64,000 bases of DNA from Candidatus Moranbacteria bacterium GW2011_GWC2_40_12 (GCA_000995965.1 LBYD01000001.1:124001-188000); one strand, 5' to 3'; shown: positions 52,082-60,788, numbered from the stretch's first letter. The notes: generated from the sequence alone by a model not told the origin. Made by a program: numbers and translations.

Positions 52082-52636
52082 TTATTGGGCTTCCTCATCC
52101 AGCGTAAGAAGCGTTGCTACTTTATCATTTTTGGAAAGGGTTTCCCAGTCGGGAAGCTCACTTATTTTTTGAATTCCAAGATATTTCAGAAAATCAAAGG
52201 ATATTTCATAAAGATATCCGCGAATATCCGAAGTCTCCCTCCTCCCAACCAACCCGCGCATCAAAAGGCTTCGCAAGACATAACTCGAATTGGCACCCCT
52301 GATCGCGTCAATTTGGATTCTCGTAATCGGTCCTCGGTAAGCGATGATGGACAGTGTTTCCATGGCCGATTTTGAAATATCAGCGCTTAGCTCCCCGCTG
52401 ACAAGTTGGTTCACGAACTTTGAATTTTCAGGATTGCTTGCCAATTGGTACGAATCATTTCCGGAAAGAATTCTTAGGCCGCGAGCATCCCGGTATTCGT
52501 TTTCAAGCTTCGCCATGGCCTCCTTAACCTCATTCTTAGGAATTCCGCAGATTTTGGCAAGTTTTTGAGCTCCAATCGGTTCGCCGGAGACGAAAAGAAG
52601 GCTCTCAAGGATTGATTTTAGCTTATTTTCTTCCAT
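52082..52636 (-). CDS. scpB: segregation and condensation protein B
   Basis: ScpB has two winged-helix domains, here MEENKLKSILESLLFVSGEPI for the first and ALETLSIIAYRGPITRIQIDAIRG-type for the second (ETLSIIAYRGPITR, VLRSLLMRGLVGRR). It joins ScpA and SMC in chromosome condensation. Length 184 is normal. It directly follows scpA. Confidence 0.95.
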   Translation of the reverse strand: MEENKLKSILESLLFVSGEPIGAQKLAKICGIPKNEVKEAMAKLENEYRDARGLRILSGNDSYQLASNPENSKFVNQLVSGELSADISKSAMETLSIIAYRGPITRIQIDAIRGANSSYVLRSLLMRGLVGRRETSDIRGYLYEISFDFLKYLGIQKISELPDWETLSKNDKVATLLTLDEEAQ

Positions 52637-52664
52637 TTTTTTTATTTAATTATTCTTCCAGATC

Positions 52665-53375
52665 TCAAGAATCAGGAATCTCATGCTTTCTTATCCTTAT
52701 TTCTTCGAATAATTCGCTTTGCTCAACGGAAACAATTCTTTGTTTCACAAGCTCGAGTAGCGCCAAAAAACTCACAATCACTTCTATATTGTTCTTTGCG
52801 GAACTTTTGAGCTGTGAAAAACCCATCTCAACTCTCGTTTCGAGATTTTTTTGAAGTTCGCTGATTTTTTCTTCCAGAGTTATTATATCACGAATTGCCT
52901 CTTCAGGAACCTTTTCCGGAAGGACAATTTGGTCAATTATTTTTTGGAATTGTTTTTTGAGATCAAAAGAGTTGAGATTTTTTGGCGGAGCAAACACAAT
53001 CGCTGATCCCAAGAGATAATCCCTGGAAAACATAATTTTTTTTCCAAAGAGCAGGCTTAATTTCGCCGAAGCTTCTTTATACTTTTTGTATTCTTTGAGC
53101 TGCTCCTCAAGATCCTTTATTTCATTTTCTTCTTCGGGTGTCACTTCTAGCGTCGGCAGGATGCTTCTCGACTTGATGAGAATTATCTTTGAAGCGATAT
53201 TCACGAATTCTGCCAAGTTCTCAAGACTGATACCTTGCTCGTCCCGGACATATTGAAGATAATCATCGGCGACTTTGGCTATGGAAATCTGCGCGATATC
53301 AAGTTTCTGTTCCTCGATGAGCTCGAGGAGCAAATCCAAAGGACCTTCAAATTTTGGAATTTTCACGTTATACAT
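52665..53375 (-). CDS. scpA: segregation and condensation protein A
   Basis: This is the kleisin of the SMC complex: FEGPLDLLLELIEEQKLDI at the N-terminus (SMC neck contact), a variable helix region, and the C-terminal winged helix FLALLELVKQRIVSVEQ. ATG 53375 (MYNVKIPKF) is preferred to 53396 because the conserved start follows at once. The scpA-scpB pair is complete; smc is not in the window. Confidence 0.95.
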   Translation of the reverse strand: MYNVKIPKFEGPLDLLLELIEEQKLDIAQISIAKVADDYLQYVRDEQGISLENLAEFVNIASKIILIKSRSILPTLEVTPEEENEIKDLEEQLKEYKKYKEASAKLSLLFGKKIMFSRDYLLGSAIVFAPPKNLNSFDLKKQFQKIIDQIVLPEKVPEEAIRDIITLEEKISELQKNLETRVEMGFSQLKSSAKNNIEVIVSFLALLELVKQRIVSVEQSELFEEIRIRKHEIPDS

Positions 53376-53559
53376 AATAACAATAAACTCTTTCACACAT
53401 CCTCGCTATTTCATGATTCAAAGAGAAATCCTCATTCATAATAGCACTTTTTCCCGTCTTTGGAAACAAAAAAAGCCCCAAAAACAAAGGCGCGTATTTC
53501 CATCATCCCAGATCCCCCTTTTTTTCACTTTCCTGCTGTTGCTATCATTCAGAAAAATA

Positions 53560-53582
53560 ATACGGCCGTTGGAAAATGCTAA
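53560..53582 (+). repeat. left inverted repeat of the PaaX-like gene
   Basis: ATACGGCCGT followed by TGGAAAATGCTAA is found, with two differences, in inverted orientation at 54152-54174. The pair encloses the interrupted PaaX/Cas2-like gene, whose TAG stop lies inside this copy. Confidence 0.75.
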
Positions 53583-54142
53583 TTTTGGCTTTTTAGGAAA
53601 TGGTTTTTGAGAGAGGATTCGTTGTCCACCTTTTCGGCTGTGATAATCCGCACATACGCTTGGGCCGAATATATTTCAACCAGTTCCGAAATCGGCTTTT
53701 CGAAAGGATATGGAGAAATGAAAACGCTGTGCTGGAGCTTCAGGAATTTGAGTTTGCGCAAATGCTCGCGCAAAATATCGCGGAAAAGGCGGTCTTTTTC
53801 CGGAATATCAAAAAGGACGACTCTCTATTTGCCGTCCCAGCGCTTTGGTTTTTTGAAATTTATCGAATTTCCCAAAAGATCAAGGATTCTTGCTTCGCGC
53901 TTTCCTCTCGCAGTGAGAATCAGCTTGAATGATCCGTCCGGGAGACTCTTTTCTTCGAGCAGTTTTTCTTTTGCCAGACGCCGCATTGACCGGGTGAAGG
54001 CCTGCTGGTTGATTTTTCTCCATTCGCTTTTGATAAGGCGGGGGTTTTTGTAGTATTGGCGGGGATCCCGGGAATGCCCCAGGGCGACGCCTCCCAAAAG
54101 CGCCAGAAGAATCTTTCTTTTTACCGACCCTATTTTATACAT
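53579..54142 (-). pseudogene. PaaX/Cas2-like gene interrupted by an amber codon
   Basis: A 105-codon frame (from 54142) ends with KRWDGK and TAG at 53825-53827. The same frame then continues RVVLFDIPEKDRLFRDILREHL and on to 53579. In intact relatives the motif is WDGKWRVV, so TGG (Trp) has become TAG. The N-terminal part is a winged helix (RSMRRLAKEKLLEEK), the C-terminal part a ferredoxin-like Cas2/PaaX domain (LQHSVFISPYPFEKPI). The original product would have about 187 aa, probably a regulator or nuclease. TAG is a normal stop elsewhere in the window. Confidence 0.85.
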
Positions 54143-54151
54143 AAATATATT

Positions 54152-54174
54152 TCAGCATTTTCCCACGGCCGTAT
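54152..54174 (-). repeat. right inverted repeat of the PaaX-like gene
   Basis: Reverse complement of the repeat at 53560-53582 with two mismatches. It also forms its own hairpin: AGCATTTT (54155-54162) pairs with AAAATGCT (54176-54183). It lies nine bases in front of the gene's start codon, so it may be an operator. Confidence 0.75.
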
Positions 54175-54217
54175 CAAAATGCTAACACTACCCTAATTGA
54201 ATGTCAGGGTGTATTAT

Positions 54218-54484
54218 TCAGCCGAATTTATATTTCTTTTTGATAGGAGCAGTGACGCGCCAGGTGCATTCAGGGCCTGGCGAGAAAACAACCCAGTCGC
54301 CGGCGGAAAATGCCGCTGATTCGCTCCCGTCATTTACGCTGACAGTCGCCTCGCCCTCGAGAATGAAGCAAGTTTCCTGCGCGTCGTATTTCCAGGGAAA
54401 TTCGGAGACTTCTTTTTCCCAAATTGGCCAACTTTCGGCCAGTTTCTTTTCTTCCTCCGTCGGTTTTCGGACTTCAATTTTCAT
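54218..54484 (-). CDS. cupin domain protein
   Basis: This 88-residue single cupin has the two motif regions ETCFILEGEATVSV and FSAGDWVVFSPGPECTWRV, matching the Cupin_3/DUF861 group (ureidoglycine aminohydrolase-like). Only part of the metal His set is visible (no HxH in motif 1), so it may bind rather than convert a small molecule. It is a single gene between the PaaX-like pseudogene and the MFS transporter. Confidence 0.8.
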   Translation of the reverse strand: MKIEVRKPTEEEKKLAESWPIWEKEVSEFPWKYDAQETCFILEGEATVSVNDGSESAAFSAGDWVVFSPGPECTWRVTAPIKKKYKFG

Positions 54485-54519
54485 AATATATCGATTAGTA
54501 TTTATTTCCCCTGCCGGTG

Positions 54520-54539
54520 TTACGTAGCTTGCTACGTAA
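54520..54539. repeat. TTACGTAGC hairpin
   Basis: TTACGTAGC pairs perfectly with GCTACGTAA around two T. It stands in the 270-base gap between the cupin and MFS genes, upstream of the cupin start. It shares the TTACGTA core with the palindrome at 12727-12750. The gap otherwise shows nothing recognisable. Confidence 0.6.
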
Positions 54540-54754
54540 TCATTTTATCCCCGAAATTTCAAACCCGAAAGCGGTTGTTTTTTGAATCCCAGGCTGTTTT
54601 CCTAATATAAAGTGTTAGCGGGGAGTTAAATACGTATTTTATTCCTTAAGTTAAGCTTTAGGAATGGCTATTGTTTGTTTTCATTTTATTGGAATTACCT
54701 TTGCGAAAAATCACATTCGAAGTGATCATATCTCTGATTGGCCCGTTCTTTTTC

Positions 54755-55951
54755 CTACCGCTTTATTTTCACCGGAGGAATCCGGCTGGAAGCAAGAGAT
54801 AAGCTGACCGGTATTCCTGTCAGCACCGCTATCCCCGTTATCATGAACATTATTTTTATATGGAAAATATAGACGATCGGGGTGGCAATAAGAGCCCCGA
54901 TTATATAGGCCATGGGACGGACAGTTCGGAAAAAATCGGTGACATCGACATCCGACTGATCAATGCGCTTATAGAAATAGGAATCCCGAAGAATCTCAAT
55001 GACGCTTGCTCCGATCCGGGTTGAAAACAGCATTGCCGCCCAAACAGCCGCGCTCGTCGAGTCGATGAAATACAAGGCAAGCGTGGAAAAACCCATGACA
55101 AGAAGCGCCCCCGCCATCATATCGCTTTCCTCGTATTTCGTGTCAGCCAGATATCCAGCGGCGTATTGAAACATCACAAATGGCAAAAGCATCACCGTGA
55201 ATATTTTTCCGATTTGAAACCAATCGAAGCCAAGATTCAAAAGATAAAGCGGCGTGTAGATAACCATAAGGGCATAAAAAAATTCCAGCAGAAACGAAAC
55301 GTAATAGGCTTTCATTATATTTTTGCGGGCGAAAATCCTCTTGAGCATCGGGACCAGTTGCGTTTTTTTGATCGGGCAATGGTCGACATTTCCGACCCGC
55401 GTTGAAACGACAAGAAAAACTGAAAAGAGAATAACGAAAGAAACAGCAAAGGCCGATTGGAAACCAAAACGGCTGACCAGAAGGCCTGAAAAAAACGGGG
55501 CGACAAGATAACCGGCGTTTTCGATGGTGAGATAAAGCCCCCGAATTTTTCCTGTCTTTTTGTCAACCGAGCAAGTTTCGAGAAGAATGTCCATATCCAA
55601 CCAGCTGATAACGGTAAATGTGATGTAAAAAACAAGCAGCCAGACCGTCCACAAGGAGGCCGGGAGAAGCATCAACAGAAAGCAAAGCGTCAATTTTATG
55701 CCAAGAGAAAGCTGGAAAACTCTTTTTTTTCCAACCAGACGGACCAATTGATGCCAATTGAGCATCAGAACGAGAGAAAGTCCGTAAGAAATGACATAAA
55801 ACGGGGTGATATTTTCGCTCCTCAAGGCCACCTTGAAATAGTCCGACTCCAGATACAAAATAAAAGCCGAGGCGATGCCCAGGAGAAAAGTGCAGAAATA
55901 AAGGTATTTTAGAAGATTTTTGTCGAATCTTTCTTTGTGTGTTTGTTTCAT
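54755..55951 (-). CDS. MFS transporter
   Basis: A 398-residue protein with 12 hydrophobic helices, basic loops on the inner side and an MFS-like GRLxGxRxG remnant (KTGKIRGLYLTIENAGYLVAPFFSG, with conserved R/G). The substrate is unknown. Its ribosome site AAGGAAG lies within a small hairpin CTTCCTAAAGGAAG that could reduce translation. Confidence 0.8.
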   Translation of the reverse strand: MKQTHKERFDKNLLKYLYFCTFLLGIASAFILYLESDYFKVALRSENITPFYVISYGLSLVLMLNWHQLVRLVGKKRVFQLSLGIKLTLCFLLMLLPASLWTVWLLVFYITFTVISWLDMDILLETCSVDKKTGKIRGLYLTIENAGYLVAPFFSGLLVSRFGFQSAFAVSFVILFSVFLVVSTRVGNVDHCPIKKTQLVPMLKRIFARKNIMKAYYVSFLLEFFYALMVIYTPLYLLNLGFDWFQIGKIFTVMLLPFVMFQYAAGYLADTKYEESDMMAGALLVMGFSTLALYFIDSTSAAVWAAMLFSTRIGASVIEILRDSYFYKRIDQSDVDVTDFFRTVRPMAYIIGALIATPIVYIFHIKIMFMITGIAVLTGIPVSLSLASSRIPPVKIKR

Positions 55952-55992
55952 ATCTTCCTTTAGGAAGGTCCGCTCTCAAAAATATTACAATC

Positions 55993-56011
55993 GTAGAGGT
56001 TTAACCTCTAC
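55993..56011 (-). terminator. hairpin downstream of aspS
   Basis: GTAGAGGTT and AACCTCTAC form a perfect stem 40 bases after the aspS stop. On the minus strand it is followed by a mixed, T-rich stretch (GATTGTAATATTTTTG), so it may be a weak terminator. Confidence 0.4.
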
Positions 56012-56052
56012 AATTAAGCCGCTTTTATTTAGCGCTTAAAGAATTTTATAGC

Positions 56053-57435
56053 CTAGAATATTCTTTTTATATGGACTTCTTTCAGGGATTTGTCAGCCAA
56101 TTCGCTCGGCGCGCCCATCATCAAATCTTCCGCTTCTCCCGTTTTTGGAAAAGCCATCACTTCACGGATATTCGGCTCACCCTGAAGGAGCATAACGAGC
56201 CGGTCAATGCCAGGAGCAATTCCGCCGTGCGGCGGAGCGCCATATTCGAATGCTTCGAGTATATGCCCGAATCTTTCCTGGATTGTTTTTTCATCAAGCC
56301 CCAAAATTTCAAATATTTTTTTCTGCAAGTCTCTTTTGTGAATTCGGATGCTGCCTCCGCCGATTTCAATGCCGTTGAGAACTATGTCATAGGCTTGGGC
56401 CCGCACTTTGTCGGGACTGCTGTCCAGAAGTTCCGTATCTTCGTCAACGGGAGCCGTAAAGGGATGATGGGAAGAAGCCAATTGCCCGTTTTTTTCTTTT
56501 TCAAAAAGCGGAAAGTTCAAAATCCAGCAAAAAGCCAGTTCGTTGGAATTTTTTTTGTCCTCACGAAGATCCGGTTTATCTGTTCCGTATTTATCCATCA
56601 CTTCTTCGTAGCTCAATTCCGGGAATGGGATTTTCGCAATTTTTTTCTCCGGAAAATATTTTTTTACGATTTCAATCAAACAATCTTCGTATATTTGCCT
56701 GATTTCTTTCTCGTCCGGGAAACTCATCTCAACATCGAGCTGGGTAAACTCCGGCTGGCGGTCGCCTCTTTGGTCCTCATCGCGGAAACATTTGGCGATT
56801 TGAAAATATTTTTCCAAGCCCGCCACCATAAGAAGCTGTTTGAATTGCTGGGGAGACTGGGGAAGGACATAAAATTTCCCCTTGTGGAGCCGGGACGGCA
56901 CAACGAATTCGCGCGCGCCTTCCGGCGTTCCTTTGGTGAGAATCGGCGTTTCAATTTCAAGGAATCCTTTTTCTGTGTAAAAATCCCGAATAAACTTCAC
57001 GATTTTTGCCCGCATTTCAATATTTTTCAGCATTCTCTCGGAGCGCAGGTCCAAATAGCGGTATTTCAGTCTTATCTCCTCATGAATATTGATAGTATTT
57101 TCCGTAATCTCGAAAGGCGGCGTTTTTGCTTCGTTCAAAATTTCAATATCCTCAACAGAAAGTTCGATTTTTCCCGTCTTGAGATTTGGATTCACCAGTT
57201 TTTCCGGGCGCTTGCTGATTTTTCCGGAGAAACTGACCACCCACTCCGGACGGATTTTTTTGGCTTCTTCATAATTTTTCGTCTGCGGAGCGATAATGCA
57301 CTGCAAAACCCCGCTTCGGTCGCGAAGGTCGATGAAAATTATTTTTCCGTGGTCGCGGCGGACGTGTACCCAGCCGCTCACCTTCACGGTCTCGCCTATT
57401 TTATTGATTGTTTTGGAAATAAGAGTGCGTTGCAT
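56053..57435 (-). CDS. aspS: aspartyl-tRNA synthetase without GAD insertion
   Basis: This is a class II synthetase with an N-terminal OB-fold (VKVSGWVHVRRDHGKIIF), motif 2 FRDEDQRGDRQPEFTQLD and motif 3 GGIAPGIDRLVML. The ending FPKTGEAEDLMMGAPS is bacterial type. Where bacterial enzymes carry a GAD insertion of about 120 residues (after YGTDKPDLR) the chain goes straight to NELAFCWILNFPLF. This gives 460 aa instead of about 590. Whether it also charges tRNA-Asn cannot be told. ATG 57435 (MQRTLIS) is used. A large hairpin separates it from the regulator gene. Confidence 0.94.
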   Translation of the reverse strand: MQRTLISKTINKIGETVKVSGWVHVRRDHGKIIFIDLRDRSGVLQCIIAPQTKNYEEAKKIRPEWVVSFSGKISKRPEKLVNPNLKTGKIELSVEDIEILNEAKTPPFEITENTINIHEEIRLKYRYLDLRSERMLKNIEMRAKIVKFIRDFYTEKGFLEIETPILTKGTPEGAREFVVPSRLHKGKFYVLPQSPQQFKQLLMVAGLEKYFQIAKCFRDEDQRGDRQPEFTQLDVEMSFPDEKEIRQIYEDCLIEIVKKYFPEKKIAKIPFPELSYEEVMDKYGTDKPDLREDKKNSNELAFCWILNFPLFEKEKNGQLASSHHPFTAPVDEDTELLDSSPDKVRAQAYDIVLNGIEIGGGSIRIHKRDLQKKIFEILGLDEKTIQERFGHILEAFEYGAPPHGGIAPGIDRLVMLLQGEPNIREVMAFPKTGEAEDLMMGAPSELADKSLKEVHIKRIF

Positions 57436-57444
57436 ATTTCTTCC

Positions 57445-57503
57445 AAAGCTAAGCTTTTTCCTTTCCCGACTATTCGTCGGGAAATTCCTCAAAGCTTAGC
57501 TTT
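57445..57503 (-). repeat. two-part stem-loop between regulator and aspS
   Basis: The outer arms AAAGCTAAGCTTT (57445-57457) and AAAGCTTAGCTTT (57491-57503) are perfect complements. An inner stem TTTCCCGAC/GTCGGGAAA (57462-57484) sits between them. The outer right arm covers the last codons and stop of the regulator gene. There is no T-run, so it is either a processing/attenuation element or an aspS leader. Confidence 0.7.
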
Positions 57504-58307
57504 TATTAATTCCTTCACTTCTTTCGCCACTTCTCCGGGAGTGATTTGAGTTTTGATATAATATGCGTTCGCGCCTAGTTTAAGGGCCTTTTGCACTTCA
57601 CTGTCAAGAGCGGAGTTGGATAGAATGATTATAGGAATATTTTTCGTGTTTTCATTTGCCCTCAATTCCTGAATAGCCTCAAATCCGTTCATAGCCGGCA
57701 TCATCATGTCAAGCAAAATGCAATCGAAACCGCCTTTCTCTGCCTCATTGAGTCCCCATTTTCCATTTTTTGCGGCCACAACTTCAAATCCCTCCTGTTT
57801 TAGCTTGTCGCCAAACATCTCAATAAACACGTCTTCATCCTCGATGATGAGCACTTTATGTCCGTTTGATTCCGCCTTTAGCTCTGGCGCCGCTTCAGGA
57901 GCTCCAGAAACAGGTTCAGGCGCCGATAATTGAACCGCCGTGTGGCCAAGAATTTTTTTTACTTCCTCGGCCAGCTGCGAAGGAGTAAAATTGGATTTTG
58001 TCAAAAACCCGGCTGCGCCCAAACCCGTCGCCCTTTCTATGTCTTCTTTAGCGGATAAGTTGCTGAAAACATAAACAGGAATGTCTTTGATACCCGGCTC
58101 TTTTTTGATGACTTCAAGAATTTCAAAACCATCCATGTCCGGAAGGACTACGTCCAACAGAACCAGATCCGGCTTCCACGCGATCATCTCATCCTTGACC
58201 GCTGTGCCATTCGTGCAAACTTTGACTTCAAAACCGGCATCCGTCATTTTCTTTTCATATATTTCGACAAGCATCGGATCATCTTCCACAATTAATATTT
58301 TTCCCAT
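57489..58307 (-). CDS. tandem double-receiver response regulator
   Basis: Two complete CheY-like domains (about 1-120 and 150-272) are joined by a Pro/Ala-rich linker. Both keep acceptor Asp (VLLDVVLPDMDG and ILLDMMMPAMNG) and the acidic pockets (IVEDD, IIEDED). The conserved Lys is present (FLTKS, YYIKT). No output domain exists, so signalling must go through protein contacts. A membrane histidine kinase is encoded at 60808-62418, a candidate partner. Confidence 0.92.
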   Translation of the reverse strand: MGKILIVEDDPMLVEIYEKKMTDAGFEVKVCTNGTAVKDEMIAWKPDLVLLDVVLPDMDGFEILEVIKKEPGIKDIPVYVFSNLSAKEDIERATGLGAAGFLTKSNFTPSQLAEEVKKILGHTAVQLSAPEPVSGAPEAAPELKAESNGHKVLIIEDEDVFIEMFGDKLKQEGFEVVAAKNGKWGLNEAEKGGFDCILLDMMMPAMNGFEAIQELRANENTKNIPIIILSNSALDSEVQKALKLGANAYYIKTQITPGEVAKEVKELIKAKL

Positions 58308-58334
58308 TTATTTTGAAATAAAAATTTATTTCCC

Positions 58335-59285
58335 TTATTTTTTGTATTTTTCTTTTTTTGCAAGATATATCTGGTCTTCAATGATTTTGCGGGTCGATTT
58401 GATCATGTCAGCGATGAAGGCGAATACCATAAACTGGATTCCGACAATCAAAAGGAAAGCGGCCAGCAGAAGAATGTTTCTAAAAGGCGTAATCTTGAAA
58501 TCCTGAAAATACAAAATCGTGAAATATCCAAATAAGAGGAAAGAAACCAGAATCAGAGCGACTCCCGGTCCCCCAAAAAATCTCATGGGGCGCACATCAC
58601 GAACCGCTTTCAGAATCAGGCGAATACTGTTGTTCACATAGCTGAAAATACTTTTCACGACTCGTGATTTTCTGCCTTCGAAATATGTCACTTCCACGGG
58701 AATCCAGCTAATCTTCAGATTTTTTCCTATGGCGTCAATGATTGTCTCCTGGGTATAGGTAAATCCTCCGACCGGATTGAGCCGGAGCAGGGCTTCGCGG
58801 CTATAACCTCTGAATCCGCAGGTTAAATCCTCAATCCTGCAATTCATGAATTTTCCGATTATCCAGGCGGCAATATAATTCAGCCATTTCTTGCTCCTTG
58901 GCATATTTTTGGCTTTTTTGCCGCCAAAGCGACTGGCGCTCACGAGTTCCGCTTCGCCTTTGATTATCGGTTCTATGATTTTTTCAATGTCACTGGGATT
59001 GAACTGGCCGTCTGCATCCATGTTCACCATTATATCGGCTCCGTTTTCCAGAGACTTTTCAATAGCAGTCCGAAAAGTGACACCGATTCCACGATTCACT
59101 TGGTGCGAAAAAACAAAATCGGCTCCGGCGTCTCGCGCCGTTTGGACCGTTTTATCCATTGATCCGTCGTCTATCACCTGAATAAAAACTTCACTCACGC
59201 CTTGTATCATTCGCGGTATTTTTTTGATTGTCGATCCGATTTTTATGTCCTCGTTATAGGCGGGCAGATTGACTATCAGTTTCAT
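58335..59285 (-). CDS. GT2-family glycosyltransferase with two membrane helices
   Basis: The GT-A enzyme starts MKLIVNLPAYNEDIKIG and has VIDDGSMD, NMDADGQF (DxD) and a QETIIDAIGK region, the pattern of dolichol- or undecaprenyl-phosphate mannosyl/glucosyl transferases. Two C-terminal helices (about 245-310) anchor it. ATG 59285 is selected over 59321. It lies next to the UDP-sugar dehydrogenase, suggesting a lipid-linked sugar pathway. Confidence 0.9.
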   Translation of the reverse strand: MKLIVNLPAYNEDIKIGSTIKKIPRMIQGVSEVFIQVIDDGSMDKTVQTARDAGADFVFSHQVNRGIGVTFRTAIEKSLENGADIMVNMDADGQFNPSDIEKIIEPIIKGEAELVSASRFGGKKAKNMPRSKKWLNYIAAWIIGKFMNCRIEDLTCGFRGYSREALLRLNPVGGFTYTQETIIDAIGKNLKISWIPVEVTYFEGRKSRVVKSIFSYVNNSIRLILKAVRDVRPMRFFGGPGVALILVSFLLFGYFTILYFQDFKITPFRNILLLAAFLLIVGIQFMVFAFIADMIKSTRKIIEDQIYLAKKEKYKK

Positions 59286-59338
59286 ATTCTTGATTTTATC
59301 AGATTTTGAACTATTCTCCAATTTTGTGATCTGAATTT

Positions 59339-60622
59339 TTATCGGCCGATTCCTCTATAAATTATCCCCTGCTCCAGAATCTTTTCTTTATCGAGGCAAT
59401 TTTTTCCGTCAATAATGACTTTTATGCCCCGCTCCTTGAATTTTTCCGGCGGAATATCGCTAAATTCCTTGTGATTCGTCGCGATAATCAGTGCTTCTGA
59501 TTTTTCAAGAAGTTCATCAACGCTCTTCAGCGTGGATTTGCCTGGAACATATGGATCAAAAATATGAAGAAGCGCCTTTCGCTCTTCGAGAAGTTCGATA
59601 ATTTTCAGCGCCGGACTTTCCCGCAGATCTCCGACATTAGCTTTATAAGAAACGCCCAAAACTCCAATGACACTGCCCTTATAAGCTTTTCCGACAAGAT
59701 TCAGGGCATCCTGAAGCAATTCTACGGTATAAAGCGGCATACTGTTGTTTATTTCCCGCGCTACACGCAAAAATTTGTGGTCGAAGTTGAGCTCCTTGGC
59801 CTTCTCGATGAGATAATATGGATCGACCGGAATACAATGGCCGCCGACTCCGCAGGAAGGCCAATGGGCCATGAAAGCAAATGGTTTCGTTGCCGCGCCC
59901 CTGATTACATTGGTCACATCTATACCCATGAGATTGAAAGACTTTGCCAGTTCGTTCACAAAAGCAATGTTAATGTCCCGAAAAGAATTTTCCATTATTT
60001 TCGTGGCCTCAGCTTCAAAAATACTTTTCATGGGCATAATTTCGGCAAAGATAATGCTTCGATAAAATTCGAGCGCCCGTGCCAAACCTTTTTCCTCAAA
60101 CGAACCAACGACACGGGGAATATTCGTCACATTCCATTGCGGATCTCCGGGATTGATCCGTTCGGGACAATGAGCGATGAAAACATTTTTCCCAACTGAA
60201 TATCCCGCTTTTTCAAAAATTGGTTTCACAACCTCGTCACAAACGCCAGGATTGATGGTTGATTCGACAATGACCAATGCTCCCGGTTTCAAATTTTTGG
60301 CAACCGTTTCCGATGCTGAAGCGACGAACCTCAAATCCGGAAAATATTTTTTGTCAACTGGGGTCGGAACGGCAATAATATTTATGTCGCAATTTCTTAT
60401 TTCAGATTCATCGCGGATGACGTTTATTTTCACTTTTGGAATCATTTCATTCAGATATTCCTCCCCGACGATATTTTCCCCTTTTTCGATTCGCTTGAGC
60501 TTTTCTTCATCCTTGTCATAACCGAAAACCTCGTATCCTTTTGCCGCGCACAAAACAGCCAGCGGAAAGCCGACATATCCAAGGCCGATTACGCAGACTT
60601 TTTGATTATTTTTTCCTTTCAT
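59339..60622 (-). CDS. nucleotide-sugar dehydrogenase (UDP-ManNAc/UDP-glucose type)
   Basis: This NAD-dependent enzyme oxidises C6 of a UDP-sugar twice to give a uronic acid. The Rossmann GLGYVGFPLA motif, ESTINPGV, and the catalytic WPSCGVGGHCIPVDPYY (active Cys in GVGGHC) are present. Length 427 and the GGHCIPVDP form are like WecC (UDP-N-acetylmannosaminuronate) rather than Ugd, but the family alone does not settle the substrate. Confidence 0.93.
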   Translation of the reverse strand: MKGKNNQKVCVIGLGYVGFPLAVLCAAKGYEVFGYDKDEEKLKRIEKGENIVGEEYLNEMIPKVKINVIRDESEIRNCDINIIAVPTPVDKKYFPDLRFVASASETVAKNLKPGALVIVESTINPGVCDEVVKPIFEKAGYSVGKNVFIAHCPERINPGDPQWNVTNIPRVVGSFEEKGLARALEFYRSIIFAEIMPMKSIFEAEATKIMENSFRDINIAFVNELAKSFNLMGIDVTNVIRGAATKPFAFMAHWPSCGVGGHCIPVDPYYLIEKAKELNFDHKFLRVAREINNSMPLYTVELLQDALNLVGKAYKGSVIGVLGVSYKANVGDLRESPALKIIELLEERKALLHIFDPYVPGKSTLKSVDELLEKSEALIIATNHKEFSDIPPEKFKERGIKVIIDGKNCLDKEKILEQGIIYRGIGR

Positions 60623-60689
60623 ATATAAAAAATAAGCTACTAAAGCTTATCTAATAATAGCCCAACTATCAAGAATTTGCAAGAAAACA

Positions 60690-60788
60690 TTACGGCTTTG
60701 CGGCAAGTGATGTTTGTTGTTTTTTATATTTTTCCAATCGGTCCTCGATTTCCAGAACTTTTCCTTTCAACCACTCAAATTCTTTCAT
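60690..60788 (-). CDS. possible 32-residue helical peptide
   Basis: ATG at 60788 follows the histidine kinase stop by 19 bases and opens a frame that predicts one amphipathic helix (MKEFEWLKGKVLEIEDRLEK). It could be a small partner of the kinase, or a chance frame. No ribosome site of note. Confidence 0.35.
   Translation of the reverse strand: MKEFEWLKGKVLEIEDRLEKYKKQQTSLAAKP

Noticed and set aside
57436..57488. T-box leader before aspS
   Set aside because: No AGGGTGG-type T-box sequence and no specifier loop; only nested hairpins.
56071..57549. 492-codon open frame on the plus strand opposite aspS
   Set aside because: The minus strand carries all class II synthetase motifs over the same span; the plus frame has no recognisable domain and is an antisense shadow.
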